Positions 20,012-31,914 of a stretch of 64,000 nt of DNA are shown here, piece by piece (within the stretch, counting starts at the first letter, position 1; every line of letters starts with the position of its first letter). The DNA comes from Nicotiana tabacum (Eukaryota > Streptophyta > Magnoliopsida > Solanales > Solanaceae), in the NCBI RefSeq assembly GCF_000715075.1, contig NC_134102.1:51159348-51223347 (forward strand), in the 5' to 3' direction. Made by a program: the position numbers and the translations under genes. The notes beneath the pieces were generated by a model. It worked only from the letters and a program-made list of their open reading frames with translations, was not told the DNA's origin and ran no database searches.

Positions 20012-22975
20012 TATCACACCCCAAACTCAGGGAGCGTGACCGGCGCTCAACCGAGAGAACCCGGCCGAGCAAGCCTGTAAGATTTCCTTCTACCCAAATT
20101 CATCCATGAATAAATAAGAGATGTACTCCATTAATCAAACACTGAAAAGATTTTATTAACAACTTCCATTGCATTCCCATTAGTAGCTTCATTCATAAGT
20201 TCCAAAATATTACGAGTTTATAGAATTAATGAAAAACATGATTTTCAAATACCAACATTTCTAGTTCAATTCCCAACATCAACCACAACCCACAACCTGT
20301 CTACGGAGCCTCTAAGTACAATAGAAGAGTAATATAGAAATGCCGGCAATAAGGCCCCGGCTATACCTCAAAACACAGTACATGAGAAACAAAAGATACA
20401 TGACCCCGAAATGAAGTGGGGCTTACCAAATCAGCTGAAAAGAGTGTACTGCTATCATTGATCAATGGTGTCTGCTGTAGAACCACCTGCATCCATTAAA
20501 GATGCATCGCCCCCGGCAAAAGGGACGTTAGTACTGTCGAATAGCACTAGTATGTATAGCTAAAAGTCCTCTTTCAAAATAGAATGCCCATATAAGAAAA
20601 TGCAACACATAGAAACATCATGTCACAATCAACAATATCCAAATGTCCAGTTAAAACATAATAATTTTCAAAATACGAACTTCATATACAATTTTTGTTT
20701 GGGAGATCATTAGCACCGATATTCCACCATCTTTGTTAGCACAGAGTCCGATCACGCCCGATTGGCTGGGCCATCTCCCCACGGATAATGTGGTTTGACA
20801 GGTGATGCGAAAGAAAGTTGTTACCAAGAATAGTACCACCATGTGTGCAACATGGCGTCCGATCTCCACCCGATCAGCTAGGCCATCTTCCCACATATGC
20901 CGTGTGGGTTGACTTTTTCAATCCATAATTGTTACTAGTTTCATCCCAATTAAGGAGAATAATATCACAATTTCTCCAGTATTTCAATTTCATCCCAAAT
21001 AAGGGGAATAATCACAATCCACCCCTACACCGGCACGTGTAGTTTCAGGTGTGGGCCTTATGACCCACCCTTCCTCGATTTTCCTAATGATGCTCCCAAA
21101 AATATTTTTGATTTGATTTTCACACAAAGGTAACATAAATACAATTGTACTCGCCTCAATATTTTTCACATTGTATAAATTCTTATTAGTATTTTTAGAC
21201 ACTCACAATAACAATATTTCCTTGGCTCATTTGGCCATTCACAAGATTCTTTATTCCTGGCACGTTGGCCGTATTTCATATTTCACACTTTCACCTCTTT
21301 TAATTTCAAAGATCACCATCAAATATCAACATATAGAATATTTTAGCAATCATATAACTCAAATTTATTAGTAATGGGAACTTTAAATACAAAAGATTTC
21401 TTCCCAAATAATGGGGCATACCGACCAACAATACAAGCACACATCAAAATCATAAGCAATCAATATATCATTTATTCTTGCAATACTCTTTCCCAAAAAT
21501 GATAATATACAACTTTAACACCTGAGTATGTAAGAACTCGAATCACACTGGATATATTTGTAAAGCAAAGCATTAGTTAAAGCAACCACTTATGGGCATG
21601 AATTGAGTACAAAAGCTTTTAGGCAATTCTATTTTTGAAATTATTTTTAAACAATTGAGTCGAGGCTCATTTCATATTCTTTATCGCATTCTCTCAAATC
21701 ATTTGCACTACTAGCCACAATCATAACTTAAATTCTTGGCACGTTGGCCACACACTATACCCCCAATTCAATTATTTCATTTCCAACCATCTTCATAGAT
21801 TATCAACAATAAGACATTTATAATTAAGACTTTAGGTACACATATGAGCAATTAAGAGTTTTAAGAATATTGAGAGTTTCTCACACAATTTGGCATACTA
21901 GCTTTTACTTGAAATACGATTCAAAGCCATAACATTTTAACACGCAACTCATACTTTGAAACTCACGGGGACATTATGGAATTCGATTCTAAGGGAGAAA
22001 GTTTATCCAAAATACCTCAATTGAGCTTCCTTACACTCTAAAAAATTCTAAAAATCTTGGCAACTTCAATCTATTTTGAAAATGTAACAAATTGAATCAA
22101 AATTAGGAGGATGATTATGGTTCTAGCTCATTTGAACATTTTATCAAACACTAGGTGTGCATCAATATTTTAAGGCCCTTTTTGTGGAAGATTCCACCAT
22201 TACCCAACACATTCTCTACCATTTTTATCTCACAACCTTCCCACATTCTTTGATAACACATGCATGCTAGATAACAACTCCCATACCCAAGAATTGTCTC
22301 TCTAACTATCCCATTTTTGTAAATTTTTGAAATTGAGAGCTAGGACATAGATTCTTACCTTTGGGATGAAGACTTCCTTTGTTAATCCTCAATGATTGAG
22401 CAACAATTGATGGATAATAGGTTGAAGGTTACTCCCCCACTCTAATAACTCTCGCTCACTCTAAAGTATCAGGTTTTGCTAAAAAATGGCCCCTTACATC
22501 TATTTTAATGAAGTAGGGTCATATTTTAAAACCCCCAAAAATGAAGCTCCGGAACAGGTTCTGCGGTCGCATATGCGACCGCATAATGATTATGCGGTCC
22601 GCAAAATTTGGGTGCCAAAACTGGAAAGGAACTGACCAGGTCTGCGGTCACTATGCGGCCCGCAGACCTGTTCTGCGGTCGCATAGTGCACCGCTGAACC
22701 TCCCTCCGAAAAATGCCAAAGCGGGTTATGCGACAAGAGTGCGGCCCGCGAAATAGTTATGCGGTCGCATAATGGCTGCGAAATTGACATCAAAATGACC
22801 CAGAAAACTGACCCACTCTGCGACCATTCTGCGGTTCGCAGAGTGGTTTGCGGTCGCAGAATAGGCCGCAGAAATGCCTACTTCTGCCCAACATTTTCTT
22901 CAACTTCCCAGTGCACTTTTCAATCCAAAAAGTCCGAACCTGCGACTTTAGGAAAACTTTTCACGAGGCCTTACA
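20012..22975 (-). mobile_element. Solo LTR J1 (gypsy family J), nested in A
   Basis: On the minus strand it starts TGTAAGGCCTCGTGAAAAG and ends CTGAGTTTGGGGTGTGATA. Both sides carry the identical 5-mer TCTCC (20007-20011 and 22976-22980), and no internal region is present, so it is a solo LTR left by unequal recombination. Family identity with J2 is shown by shared end sequences and body. It includes two copies of a 'GTCCGATC..CCCGAT..GGCTGGGCCATCT' unit (about 20740 and 20855) and a cluster of CpG-containing palindromic words (22555-22870). No coding sequence. Confidence 0.92.
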
Positions 22976-23227
22976 TCTCCCGAACCCATCGAGGGTTCTG
23001 CCTGTCATGCACCGGCGTGGCGTCATTTCCCTCTTTGTGGGTGTCACTGATTGAATCCTCAAAATGAGGGTGATCCCCTCAAATTTCAAGGCTGTACGTG
23101 TTGTTAATAATGTTATATGTTATTTTTTGTGATTTTTTCTAAGACATAATAATCAAATCACGTTAGTAAAAAAGGCAAGGATCAATTTAATTGCACGACT
23201 ATCTAGGCCCCATGGTGGGCGCCAAAC
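22976..23227 (-). other. Element A leader and primer-binding site region
   Basis: Non-coding leader between the 5' LTR and gag. The primer site is at 23207-23224. Confidence 0.6.
23207..23224 (-). promoter_or_regulatory. Element A primer-binding site (tRNA-Lys type)
   Basis: The plus strand reads GCCCCATGGTGGGCGCCA, one base different from my recollection of the plant tRNA-Lys(CUU) 3' end including CCA (GCCCCACGGTGGGCGCCA). Three bases (AAC) separate it from the LTR, as in element C. Confidence 0.75.
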
Positions 23228-23371
23228 TGTTTACCCGTAAAACGGTACAATTGAATTTATACGTGGTTTCTAGACAAGTGAACTAATTTGATCCTGAAAT
23301 AATGCAATAATTGAAGAAATGTACAATGCTTAGCCTTAAAATGTAGATGAAATAGCAGAGATGACAGTTCC
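23228..23371 (-). repeat. Element A 5' LTR remnant
   Basis: It starts TGTTTACCCG and aligns with 2011-2154, then homology stops abruptly at 'CAGTTCCG' (23371). The remaining ~445 bp, including the promoter region, are missing. Confidence 0.8.
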
Positions 23372-23559
23372 GGGAAGGCTAGCGGTTGTTAATATCCAGC
23401 CCCCGTTACTATCAAAATCGGGGGAAGGCTAGCGGTTGTTAATATATCTAGCAGTGTTGGAGGTAGCAGTAAGTGCCGTTTTGCTCCGAAAGGAAGAAGG
23501 TACGTAATTTTCTATTTTTTATGTTAGTAAAATATTGTCGGAAGAAGAGACTCGCTATC

Positions 23560-24250
23560 TGCACCTCGAAAATCTGGCCTTAACTCTCATAGTCACCTCT
23601 CGAAAGCTTAGGCCTTATTTTCAGTGCCACTCTATAGATGTTGTGATGACTTTCCACTAAGGAATGTCCTTCACAAGCCTGAATTGTCAGGTCATTTGGC
23701 TAAATGCCAGTCCAAATTAGTGAATTCGACATTGAGTACAAACCTAGGACTGCGATCAAGTCGCAAAATTTAGTCAACTTTGTGGCCGATTTCAGTCTCG
23801 GGTTAATGCCCTTGGCTGCTAAGGAAGTGGTACTGGTGTAGAAAACAACATCAGGAGTTTGGATCTTGTTTACGGATGGAGCTTCCAATTTAAAAGGGTC
23901 CGGTCTCGGGGTAGTTGTAATCACGCCCTCGGGGGAAACTCTGAGGCAGGCCATTAAATATGTCCTCTTAACTAACAATGAAGCTAAGTATAAGGCTTTG
24001 GTTGCAGGACTTGAACTAGCTCGGAGACTAGGCTCCAAGGTCATCGAGATAAAGTGCGATTCCCAGCTAGTAATAAACCAAGTATACGGGATTTTCGACA
24101 TAAAGCAAGAGCACATGCAACAGTATTTGAACAAAGTTCAGGCATTTCTTGCACGATTAAGGGAATGGTCAATCATACACATTCCAAGGGAAGAAAATGT
24201 GGAAGTAGATGCATTGGCTAATTTGGGGTCATCTATGGAGATGAAAGGAT
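23560..24250 (+). pseudogene. Fragment D: RNase H tail and archaeal-type RNase H
   Basis: A decayed LRPYFQCHSIDVV stretch (near 23605) marks the RT-linked RNase H, with a frameshift just after. The aRH frame, open from about 23842, has WILFTDGASN, NNEAKYKALVAGLELA, IKCDSQLVINQVYG and a final VDALANLGSS. All four acidic positions are present except the usual NNEAEYEA, which reads NNEAKYKA. It is better preserved than A's copy. Confidence 0.82.
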
Positions 24251-24287
24251 TTAACTCCAGTACTGTGTTCAACTTCTACATTCGGTA

Positions 24288-25565
24288 TTGGATGTGGATG
24301 GTTACTGCGAAGTCAATTTAACCAACTTAGTTTGGTACTGGAGGAATGAGTTTGTCGAGTATCTTCAGCATGGTAAATTACCCGAAGACCCGAAGGTGTC
24401 CCGGGCACTACGAAACAAAACAGCTCGTTACTGCCTCGTAGATGGGCAGTTATACAGAAGATCATACCAAGGACCATTGCCCCGATGTTTGGGGGCCTCA
24501 GAGGCGGACTACGTGATGAGAGAAGTTCACGAAAGGGTTTGCGGGAACCATTCTGGTGCAGACTCATTAGTTCTAAAGTTGATCAAGGCAGGTTACTATT
24601 GTCCTTAGATGGAGCAGGACGCAAAGACGTTCCTTCATAAGTGTGACAAATGTCAACGCCATGCACAGTTGGTGCACCAACCAGCAAAACTCTTGCATTC
24701 GGTGTTGTCCCCATGGCCATTCATGAAATGGTTGATGGACATAGTTGGTCCTCTATCGCCGGGTCTCGGAAAGGTAAGATTTCTTTTAGTTTTAATTGAT
24801 TACTTTACTAAATGGGTTGAAGCAGGTCCTTACCAAAATATTGGTGAACGCGAAGTGGTCGACTTCATATGGGACCACATAATCTGGCGATTCGGAATAC
24901 CGAAGGAAATTACTTGTGACAACGGACCGCAGTTCATAGGCTCAAAAGTCACAAAAGTTTCAGAAGGATTGAAAATCAAGAGAATTACATCTTCACCGTA
25001 CCATCAAAGTACTAACGGACATGCGGAATTAACCAACAAGGTAATTATTCAGAACCTGAAAAAGAAGTTAGAAGATACTAAAGGCAAATGGCCCGATGAG
25101 CTACCGGGAGTGCTATGGGCATACCGAACAATGACGAAGTCGAGCACGGGAGAAATACCTTTCTCTCTCGTGTAAGCTCTGATACCGATGGAAGTGGGGG
25201 ATCCAACTTTAAGGTTTTCCCGAACAAATGAAGAAGCAAACAATGAAGCGTTGCTGGTGAGGCTGAACTTGCTCGATGGACATAGGGACTTGGCGTACAT
25301 GAGGATGGTGGCTCAAAGGGAAACGATGGAAAGAAATTATAATCGCAGGGACAATCTCCAATACTTCAAGGTAGGAGACTTGGTTTTGAAAAAGCTGACT
25401 CAGATCACTCGGGAAGTTAATGCCGGGAAATTGGGACCGACATGGGAAGGTCCTTACCGAATTTCAGCTATCACCGGTAAAGGATCATACGAGTTGGAAA
25501 ATCAATATGGAGTCAAATTACCCAGCAATTAGAATGTGACTCACCTCAAAAGGTACTATTGCTGA
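24288..25565 (+). pseudogene. Fragment D integrase
   Basis: The HHCC finger (HERVCGNH, CDKCQRH) is followed by the core (LMDIVGPLS, TCDNGPQF, then NGHAELTNK with the catalytic Glu kept and Gln changed to His). The C-terminal domain has WEGPYRI. Stops fall after the finger (24606), at 25173 and near 25530 (TGG to TAG in the conserved LPSNW). It ends at LKRYYC, as in A. Confidence 0.85.
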
Positions 25566-25999
25566 TGGATCCTACCAATACTGAAAGTATGTGTTGCACT
25601 CTTTTTGCCTTCGTCTAGTTTTTGTCCCAATCAGATTTTTCTGGCAAGGTTTTTAATGAGGCAGCACTGAAAAGCATACTACGAAGGGAGCGTTTTTGGT
25701 AAAGGAAAGACTTTTAGATATCAAGATACTAAAATTTTCACATCGATGGCAAACACCTATGTGGATGGTTAAATAATCTTTGGTTCGATGGCAAGCGTTG
25801 TTTTCCATCACTAAAAGAGGATTATTTAACCATTCACAAGTTGTTTTCACCGGTGAAGCAAGACTTCTAGTGTTCGAATTCGCATGCTTCAGATCAGAAC
25901 ACTTGGGGGGATAATATTTGATACGGCAACAGGAGTGCCACAAAAATCGGGGACTGCGAGAACTGAGATTAATATTTTATCAGGACCAGGGACTGCAAC

Positions 26000-26545
26000 C
26001 CTTATACAAGTTAGACACATGAATTGGCAGTTTTATTTACTTTAGCAAATGAATACTTATGTACTTTTAAATATAGAATGAATAAAATAAATTTCTTTTA
26101 TTTTTGTCTTATTTCTTATCCAAATGATGAGTTAATTTTATCGTTTGAAAGTTAACTAAAACTTTAAATGCTTGTGCCGAAATGAAGAACACACGTCCTC
26201 TTTCTATTGCCTATTTTCTTATTTTATATTATTACTTTAAAGTTAGTTTCTTAATAATTTTAATGTTATAAATCCAAATGGTTTGGCCAATTCATCACTG
26301 TTATCTTCTTTCTCGTCCTTTTCCTTTACTAACTATGTTTAGAAAATGTTTTAAAAATATTAAAATGATAACAAATTTAAAATGTAAGATTCTATTTGTA
26401 AGGCATACATCATTATTTAATTAAAGTGAAAGCAAAATATCCTTAACTAAGGACTAAATTGATCCACCTATTCAGGATAATCCTTCTTCACATCTTTCTG
26501 GTACCAAATTGATCTACCTAGCTTCCAGGATAATCCTTCTTCACA
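26000..26545. other. Unassigned AT-rich stretch
   Basis: No coding or repeat structure recognised, apart from a short direct repeat: 'GGTACCAAATTGATCTACCTA.. CAGGATAATCCTTCTTCACAT' partly duplicates the preceding ~50 bp (26450-26545). Confidence 0.4.
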
Positions 26546-26809
26546 TTGGCTCCTTTTCATAAGATATACGAACCTTATTGTAACAAATCATCACATCTCA
26601 TGGAAGGATTTCATCCGTTTGCTTTATGGAACATTTGGATAAATAGAAATAACAACAATTGTGATAATACTTCTTTGAGCCTTCCACTAAATTGGGTTGT
26701 GCAACAGGCTTTGGAGTATAAATACATGACAGAAAAGAAAGCTATTAATCCAATTAAAATCAAGGTTCCTATCTACTGGCACACGCCATCAAGAGGTCTT
26801 ATAAGTTAA
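26546..26809 (+). pseudogene. LINE fragment: region before the C-terminal RNase H
   Basis: The frame contains HPFALWNIWINRNNNN, LNWVVQQALEYKYM and a terminal IYWHTPSRGLIS. This resembles the segment preceding the RNase H-like domain in plant L1-type LINE reverse transcriptases (WxxWxxRN..., then W-x-P-P-x-G). It ends immediately before the LTR of element E at 26815, which may have cut it. Family recall only; only about 85 residues are available. Confidence 0.55.
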
Positions 26810-26814
26810 ATGTA

Positions 26815-28505
26815 TGTTACACCTCGTACTTTCATGTTGGAATGCGTCTTAAGTGAATCAATATAAGCCATGGAGTTTAAGCACATTTAAAAAGATAATG
26901 ATTCATTAACACAAGTATTACGGAAGTATCGTGAGGGTTGGAGTCAAAACGGATTAAAGATGTTATAACTTGTACTTTCGGGGCAAAACCAAGAGTACGT
27001 AATATTCTAAAGAGTTCGTGTTTTAAGGTGTTTGAATTGTTTAATTTTCATATGTAAGTTTTGAAATCAAGAAAGTTGTAAAATAAAAGTCGACAAAAGT
27101 TGTCGTAAGATACGTTCATAATCTTATTGAAATTTGGATATAATGTCTCTAAGCTTTTCTCTCAATATACTTAGAGTTATGGGGTGACCCACCCACCAAA
27201 TTAAAGATCTACGAGTTTAATTTCCAACACATTAAATCGTTCGTCAATAAAATATCATAGTAGAGAGATATTCGTATTTTCGTGAGACTGCAGAAGCAGC
27301 TCCCTATCGGACCCACTTGGACGGTGGAAATATTCAGATATATATCAAACGCCCAATGACTAATAGTTTATTGAGTTGCTATTGATCCAAATCATTCGTA
27401 TGATGTACATTGTCGTTCATTTTGAGTCCGAGGACTTATAAGCTATCGACATAAGGTATGTAAGGCTACTTTCTTTCTTGGCATGGCTTGATGAAATATT
27501 CCCTTTGAAATAATCTTCAGATCGCAAGATTGAATAGTCCTAAGTGTTCCCTAACAAAAGATTGATCATGTTCTTGTGTATTTCCTTCTGATGGCATTCT
27601 TCTGGATTCATGATATCGCTTGTGGTCGGTCTTACATTTCACTTATATATGTATCTATTTTACTCTACCAAGCTGTGTTATAGTCGGTCGGGTATGACAC
27701 CTATTGTGCAACTACTGATCAGTTGGGTATTACTGAGTCCTCTTTGAGGCCGGGTACGTTATGATATGATATTAGATATTATCGAGTCCTATTAAAACAG
27801 GGTACGTTATGATATGACATGATTTGCCCCAAAAAGTGGCTTGATACTATATTATATGGCCCCATTGAGTGGCTTGATTTTTACAAACATGCACATATAT
27901 ATCCATGATTGTGATAGTGTATACCCTCATAGGCTTGTTATGAGTTTCAGGTTGACTTCTATACTCTTCCTTCGTATTTCATCTTATATTTATGTGATTT
28001 ACTTGCCTTACATATCCAGTACATATTTTGTACTAACGACCCCTTACTGGGGCACTTCGTTTCATGCATGCAGAAACATATAGCGATTCATATGATACTT
28101 CACAATAGGCGACTCAACTCAACTGAAGGTTGTCACGCTCCTTTATTCCAGAGTTGTCTAGTGAGCTAGTAGGTATGGTGGTTGCATATATGTACATAGT
28201 TGGGTATGACGGGACCCTAACCTAACCTTATGATATTTATGTACTTCTTAGAGGCTTGTAGATAAAGGTTATCTGTATTGATGGTCATAGCAGCCTTGTT
28301 GGCCTGTATGTCTCATCTATATAAACTTGTATATCATTTTTGGTCGTCCTTTGTCGAGATTTCTTTCATGTTTTAATTAGATTATCTCATGCCGGACTTT
28401 ACGACCCATTTACGCATGACATTATGGTTACAGATTCACATTATGTTGGTGCTCGATGAGGTAGTCCCGAGTGCCCGTCATGCCCCTCTGGTTTGGGGTG
28501 TGACA
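26815..28505 (+). repeat. Element E 5' LTR
   Basis: It begins TGTTACACCTCGTAC and ends GGTTTGGGGTGTGACA, a good inverted terminal match (TGTTACACC / GGTGTGACA). The primer site lies four bases beyond it. It contains three imperfect copies of a 'GGGTACGTTATGATATGA' unit (27720-27830). Confidence 0.8.
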
Positions 28506-28509
28506 AACT

Positions 28510-28521
28510 TGGTATCAGAGC
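28510..28521 (+). promoter_or_regulatory. Element E primer-binding site (initiator Met tRNA)
   Basis: TGGTATCAGAGC, the exact complement of the 3' end of plant initiator tRNA-Met, right after the LTR. Confidence 0.88.
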
Positions 28522-31500
28522 TGGTCAGTCTTAGGGAGTCTACAAGCCATGTCTAGCAGAGTCTTGTTTATGGGTGTATTGTGCACCACACTTATAAGTA
28601 AGATGCTATCGAGCATTCAGGGATGGTGTCCATTCTTTCATCTCATAGATCGTGTTATAGAACTGAGTTGTAATATCCGAGTCTAACTCGTGCTTGGTAC
28701 AATTTAAGTAATGATGGTTACTAGAAAGACTTCGGTGAGCTTGTATTTGTAGCCATCAAATTAAAGATTCTGAACAGATTATTGATACTCCAGGGGTGCA
28801 AGTATTATACTACAATTTTAGGTTGTGAGTGATTGTCTCACCTATATTCAGAGGAAGTAATGAAAGCTTATACATGTGAAGCATCGGTTTTATAATGCAA
28901 AAAGGGTAAGGTGATGGAGGTACATAATACTTGGGATGAAGAAGGTTGTAGCGAGGTTGATATTCAAGTAGAATGATATAAGTTTTGTTATCCTGCCTCC
29001 AGTGGTGGTAGAATTACAATGAGAAGTATCTATTACTACCACTGATTTACTAACGTCAACATACATAGATTTAGAAAGAATTGAGACCTCGGGATCTAGC
29101 AAAGATTAGAACAATTCATAATATGGGTAGCACTGAAGAATAGTACGAACATGTCGATGGCAGCTTTTTAGAGAATGTGTGCATGATGGACCCAAAAATT
29201 GTTAGTCGGATATGACCTTTGAAGATCTTGAAGATCCGGGGGCTAAGTATGGAACCCTTTGTGTGAGAGATGATGTTTCCCTTAGAAAGGATTTTGTCCA
29301 AGGTAAAGCATGAATGGTGAGCGCCCAGAACATAAGGTCGATTAAAGAAAGGGGAAGTTAACGTAAGAGAATGTTATGTTGCAAGTATATAAACAAAGGT
29401 AAGAACTGAAATTGATGGCAGGGGAATGACACAAAGATACAAAGAAAACCTGAATAGATACTAAAAATGACTAAGAATCGTAAGATAAAGCATGGTAATG
29501 TGACCAAATCATAGTCAAGTAAAACCTAAGGTAAGTATAAGTAAATGATGAGAAAAGAAGAGGAAGGTATTATGAGACCAAGTATATTATGAATTTTGAA
29601 TTAACAAAGGTCAACAAAATATACTGACCAGAGAAATTAATTCCCTCAATTAGGGAGTACTACTATTAGAAAGTTCCCTAAGTTAAATGGAATAAGAGTT
29701 GGAGACTCAATAGATGGTTATAATCAAGGATACTGAGAAATTACAAAGTAACTGATTAATTAATAAGAGAATAAGTTGCAAAAAGGGCGATCCTTAAAGG
29801 CTACTAGGGAGAAGGGGTTAATACTAACGTCTTGATGGGAAGACAAGTTACCTACTGAGACTGAGTATGTCAGTTATGAACCTGCGGCGTTCTACTTGTG
29901 TAAATGATTCAGTAGCCCTACTTAAAAGTATTGCTTTAAGGCAAATTGTAAGTTGTTAATAAATAGGATTGCGAAGGGTGTTGAATAAAAAATATGACAT
30001 TTCAGGAAGGAAATTACTAAGCACAAAAGTGGGCTTCCTCCTATAGAAGAGATAGTGTGATACATAATCGATATAGAACTCACATAATGGGTTAGCAAGT
30101 GGAAGAGAAGGTTAACACGCAGAGTTTTAAGATGAATAAGATGGTGTTATCCAGATTTTGCAGATGTGTTATGAACATAGAATGATATGTAAGTATTCAC
30201 GCTAAGAATAGAAAGGTGAAAACCTCCCGTTTAGAGGAGTTAAGCAACGGTAAGACCCGCCAGACAGATGGGGCTCAACAGGGAAATCATGAAGGAAAAT
30301 CAAAGATAGAAGCATTTATAAGCCCCAAAGAGGGATTACCCAGAACTAACGAATGAAAGGGTAAGTCGAGTTACATCGAGAGATGATGTATGTAAAGCCT
30401 AGAAGTAGGCTACTTAAGAGGTCGAACGAGCCGTCAACCGACACATCATTTTATATTATGGAATGGTCTTAGAGCCTGAAGTTTTAACTTCATAAGTATG
30501 TGATCACAACTCGCAAGGGATATTTCAGGTGAAAAGTAACGATAAAAAAGTGCTAGTATATAGCCAATCAAGCTAAAGGGCTATGAAGCTTAGAGTGAAG
30601 GCAAATAGCACTTAGAGTTGGTATTGTTAGAATGAAAGCGGAAGTGGGAGTGAGAAGGATGATGATGGGTACTTAAAAGGTACCTAAGATCCTATAGAGA
30701 TATATGACGATGAGATTGCTAAAAGTATAATACTAAAAGATGTTAGCTAAGAGATAAAAAAGGAGAATTTACTCTGAATATAGTGGTCCAAGTATGGGTA
30801 GGTATCCAATGAGGAAATACGTCAACAACTTATTGCTAGCTATGCTAGTTAAATAAAGAACCAAGATTGGGACCAAGAGTGGAACTTAAGGCCAGGTATA
30901 TAAGAAACTCCTGAATGATAGAGGTTGAGATAAATCAATGCATTGTAATCCACACGTTAAGAAGGAATAAGGAAATGAGGTCGCTTAAGCTAAAGAGCGG
31001 TTGGGAGAACCAAGAAGAACTACAGAACCATGACTTAGGGTCGGTAGTGGTGAACACGCATTAGTGGTATAATATGATATCTTTAGTAACCATAAGTACC
31101 TCTAGTATATCTTTAAGCGGCAATAGCCAAAATTTAGATAAGTTTCTCCAATGCATGGTAAAGGCATCCTCCAAGGCGAGCCACAATGATATAGAGACCT
31201 ATGAGTCTTCTTAAGAGAGTAACAATTCTTGGGATTAAAAAGTGAGTAAAGGTGAGCCCAGATGGTATAGTAGAATATGGTCCTCCTCAAGAAGGAAATG
31301 GTTTAGAATCTAGATTACAACGAATAGAGTTGCGCACTAAAACTCAGTGGTAGCACCCTAACAATCGAAGTAAAAGAATAACAATAGGGATTGACATAGG
31401 GATTCTGTCCTATTACAGTTTAAAAAGGAAATTCAACCGAACAAGGTGACGACCTCCAGGGCAGCATAAGATAAGAGGTATGGACAACTTAATATGAAGA

Positions 31501-31914
31501 TCCGGAGTTAATATTATCGAAGGAGAAATTTTTATGGCAAAGAAAGATAATATTTGAGTTCTTAGGGAAATGGAATTTTTCGATACCAGGTCTATTGTGT
31601 GTCCAGATATAGATGATATATGGGAAAAGTAGAGAGTGGAGATGAATTATTCTCCCCCTCCCCCCACATTCTATTCATCCTGATTTGACAAGGGTGTACC
31701 ACGGTACCAGAGATATGTATTATTGTGCTAGTGTGACAGGAACATTGTCAAATTTTGGCACAGTGACCGAATGGTCAGCTGGTACAGATAGAGTATCAAG
31801 GCCCAGAGGGCTGATACAGTGGATAGAGTTCTCGACGTGGAAATGAAAGAGTAGTTCAAGGATAAAGTGCAGTATGGGTTTACCCCGTTCTTATTAGAAA
31901 TATTACTCTAGAGA
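28522..31914 (+). other. Element E interior without recognisable genes
   Basis: The first ~100 bases look like a chromoviral leader ('GGAGTCTACAAGCCATGTCTAG...'). Beyond that, about 3.3 kb is rich in GA and stop codons on both strands, and I could not find gag, protease or RT motifs. It may be a highly decayed pol or a replacement by non-coding sequence. Confidence 0.45.

Larger units (their letters stand above)
2011..23371 (-). mobile_element. Tat element A (Ty3/gypsy, Tat lineage), with nested B and J1
   Basis: A minus-strand LTR retrotransposon. In element order it has a 5' LTR remnant (23228-23371), a primer site matching tRNA-Lys, leader, gag, protease, RT, RNase H, aRH, integrase, 3' region, an antisense aORF and a 3' LTR (2011-2599). 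The aRH after the RT-linked RNase H and the antisense gene between pol and the 3' LTR are hallmarks of the Tat lineage (Retand-like layout). It is interrupted by B (3008-10007) and solo LTR J1 (20012-22975). The two LTR ends share their first ~143 bp with scattered substitutions. The 5' LTR is then cut off and fused to fragment D. Coding regions carry many stops and frameshifts, so it is dead. Confidence 0.85.
23372..26000 (+). mobile_element. Tat fragment D (3' part of pol plus 3' region)
   Basis: Plus-strand, opposite to A. It has the end of an RT-linked RNase H (about 23560-23800), aRH, integrase, and a 3' region (25564-26000) equivalent to 13440-13985 of A in reverse. There is no LTR at either end and no gag, protease or RT core. 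It is joined directly to A's truncated LTR. The right boundary is uncertain. Confidence 0.78.
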
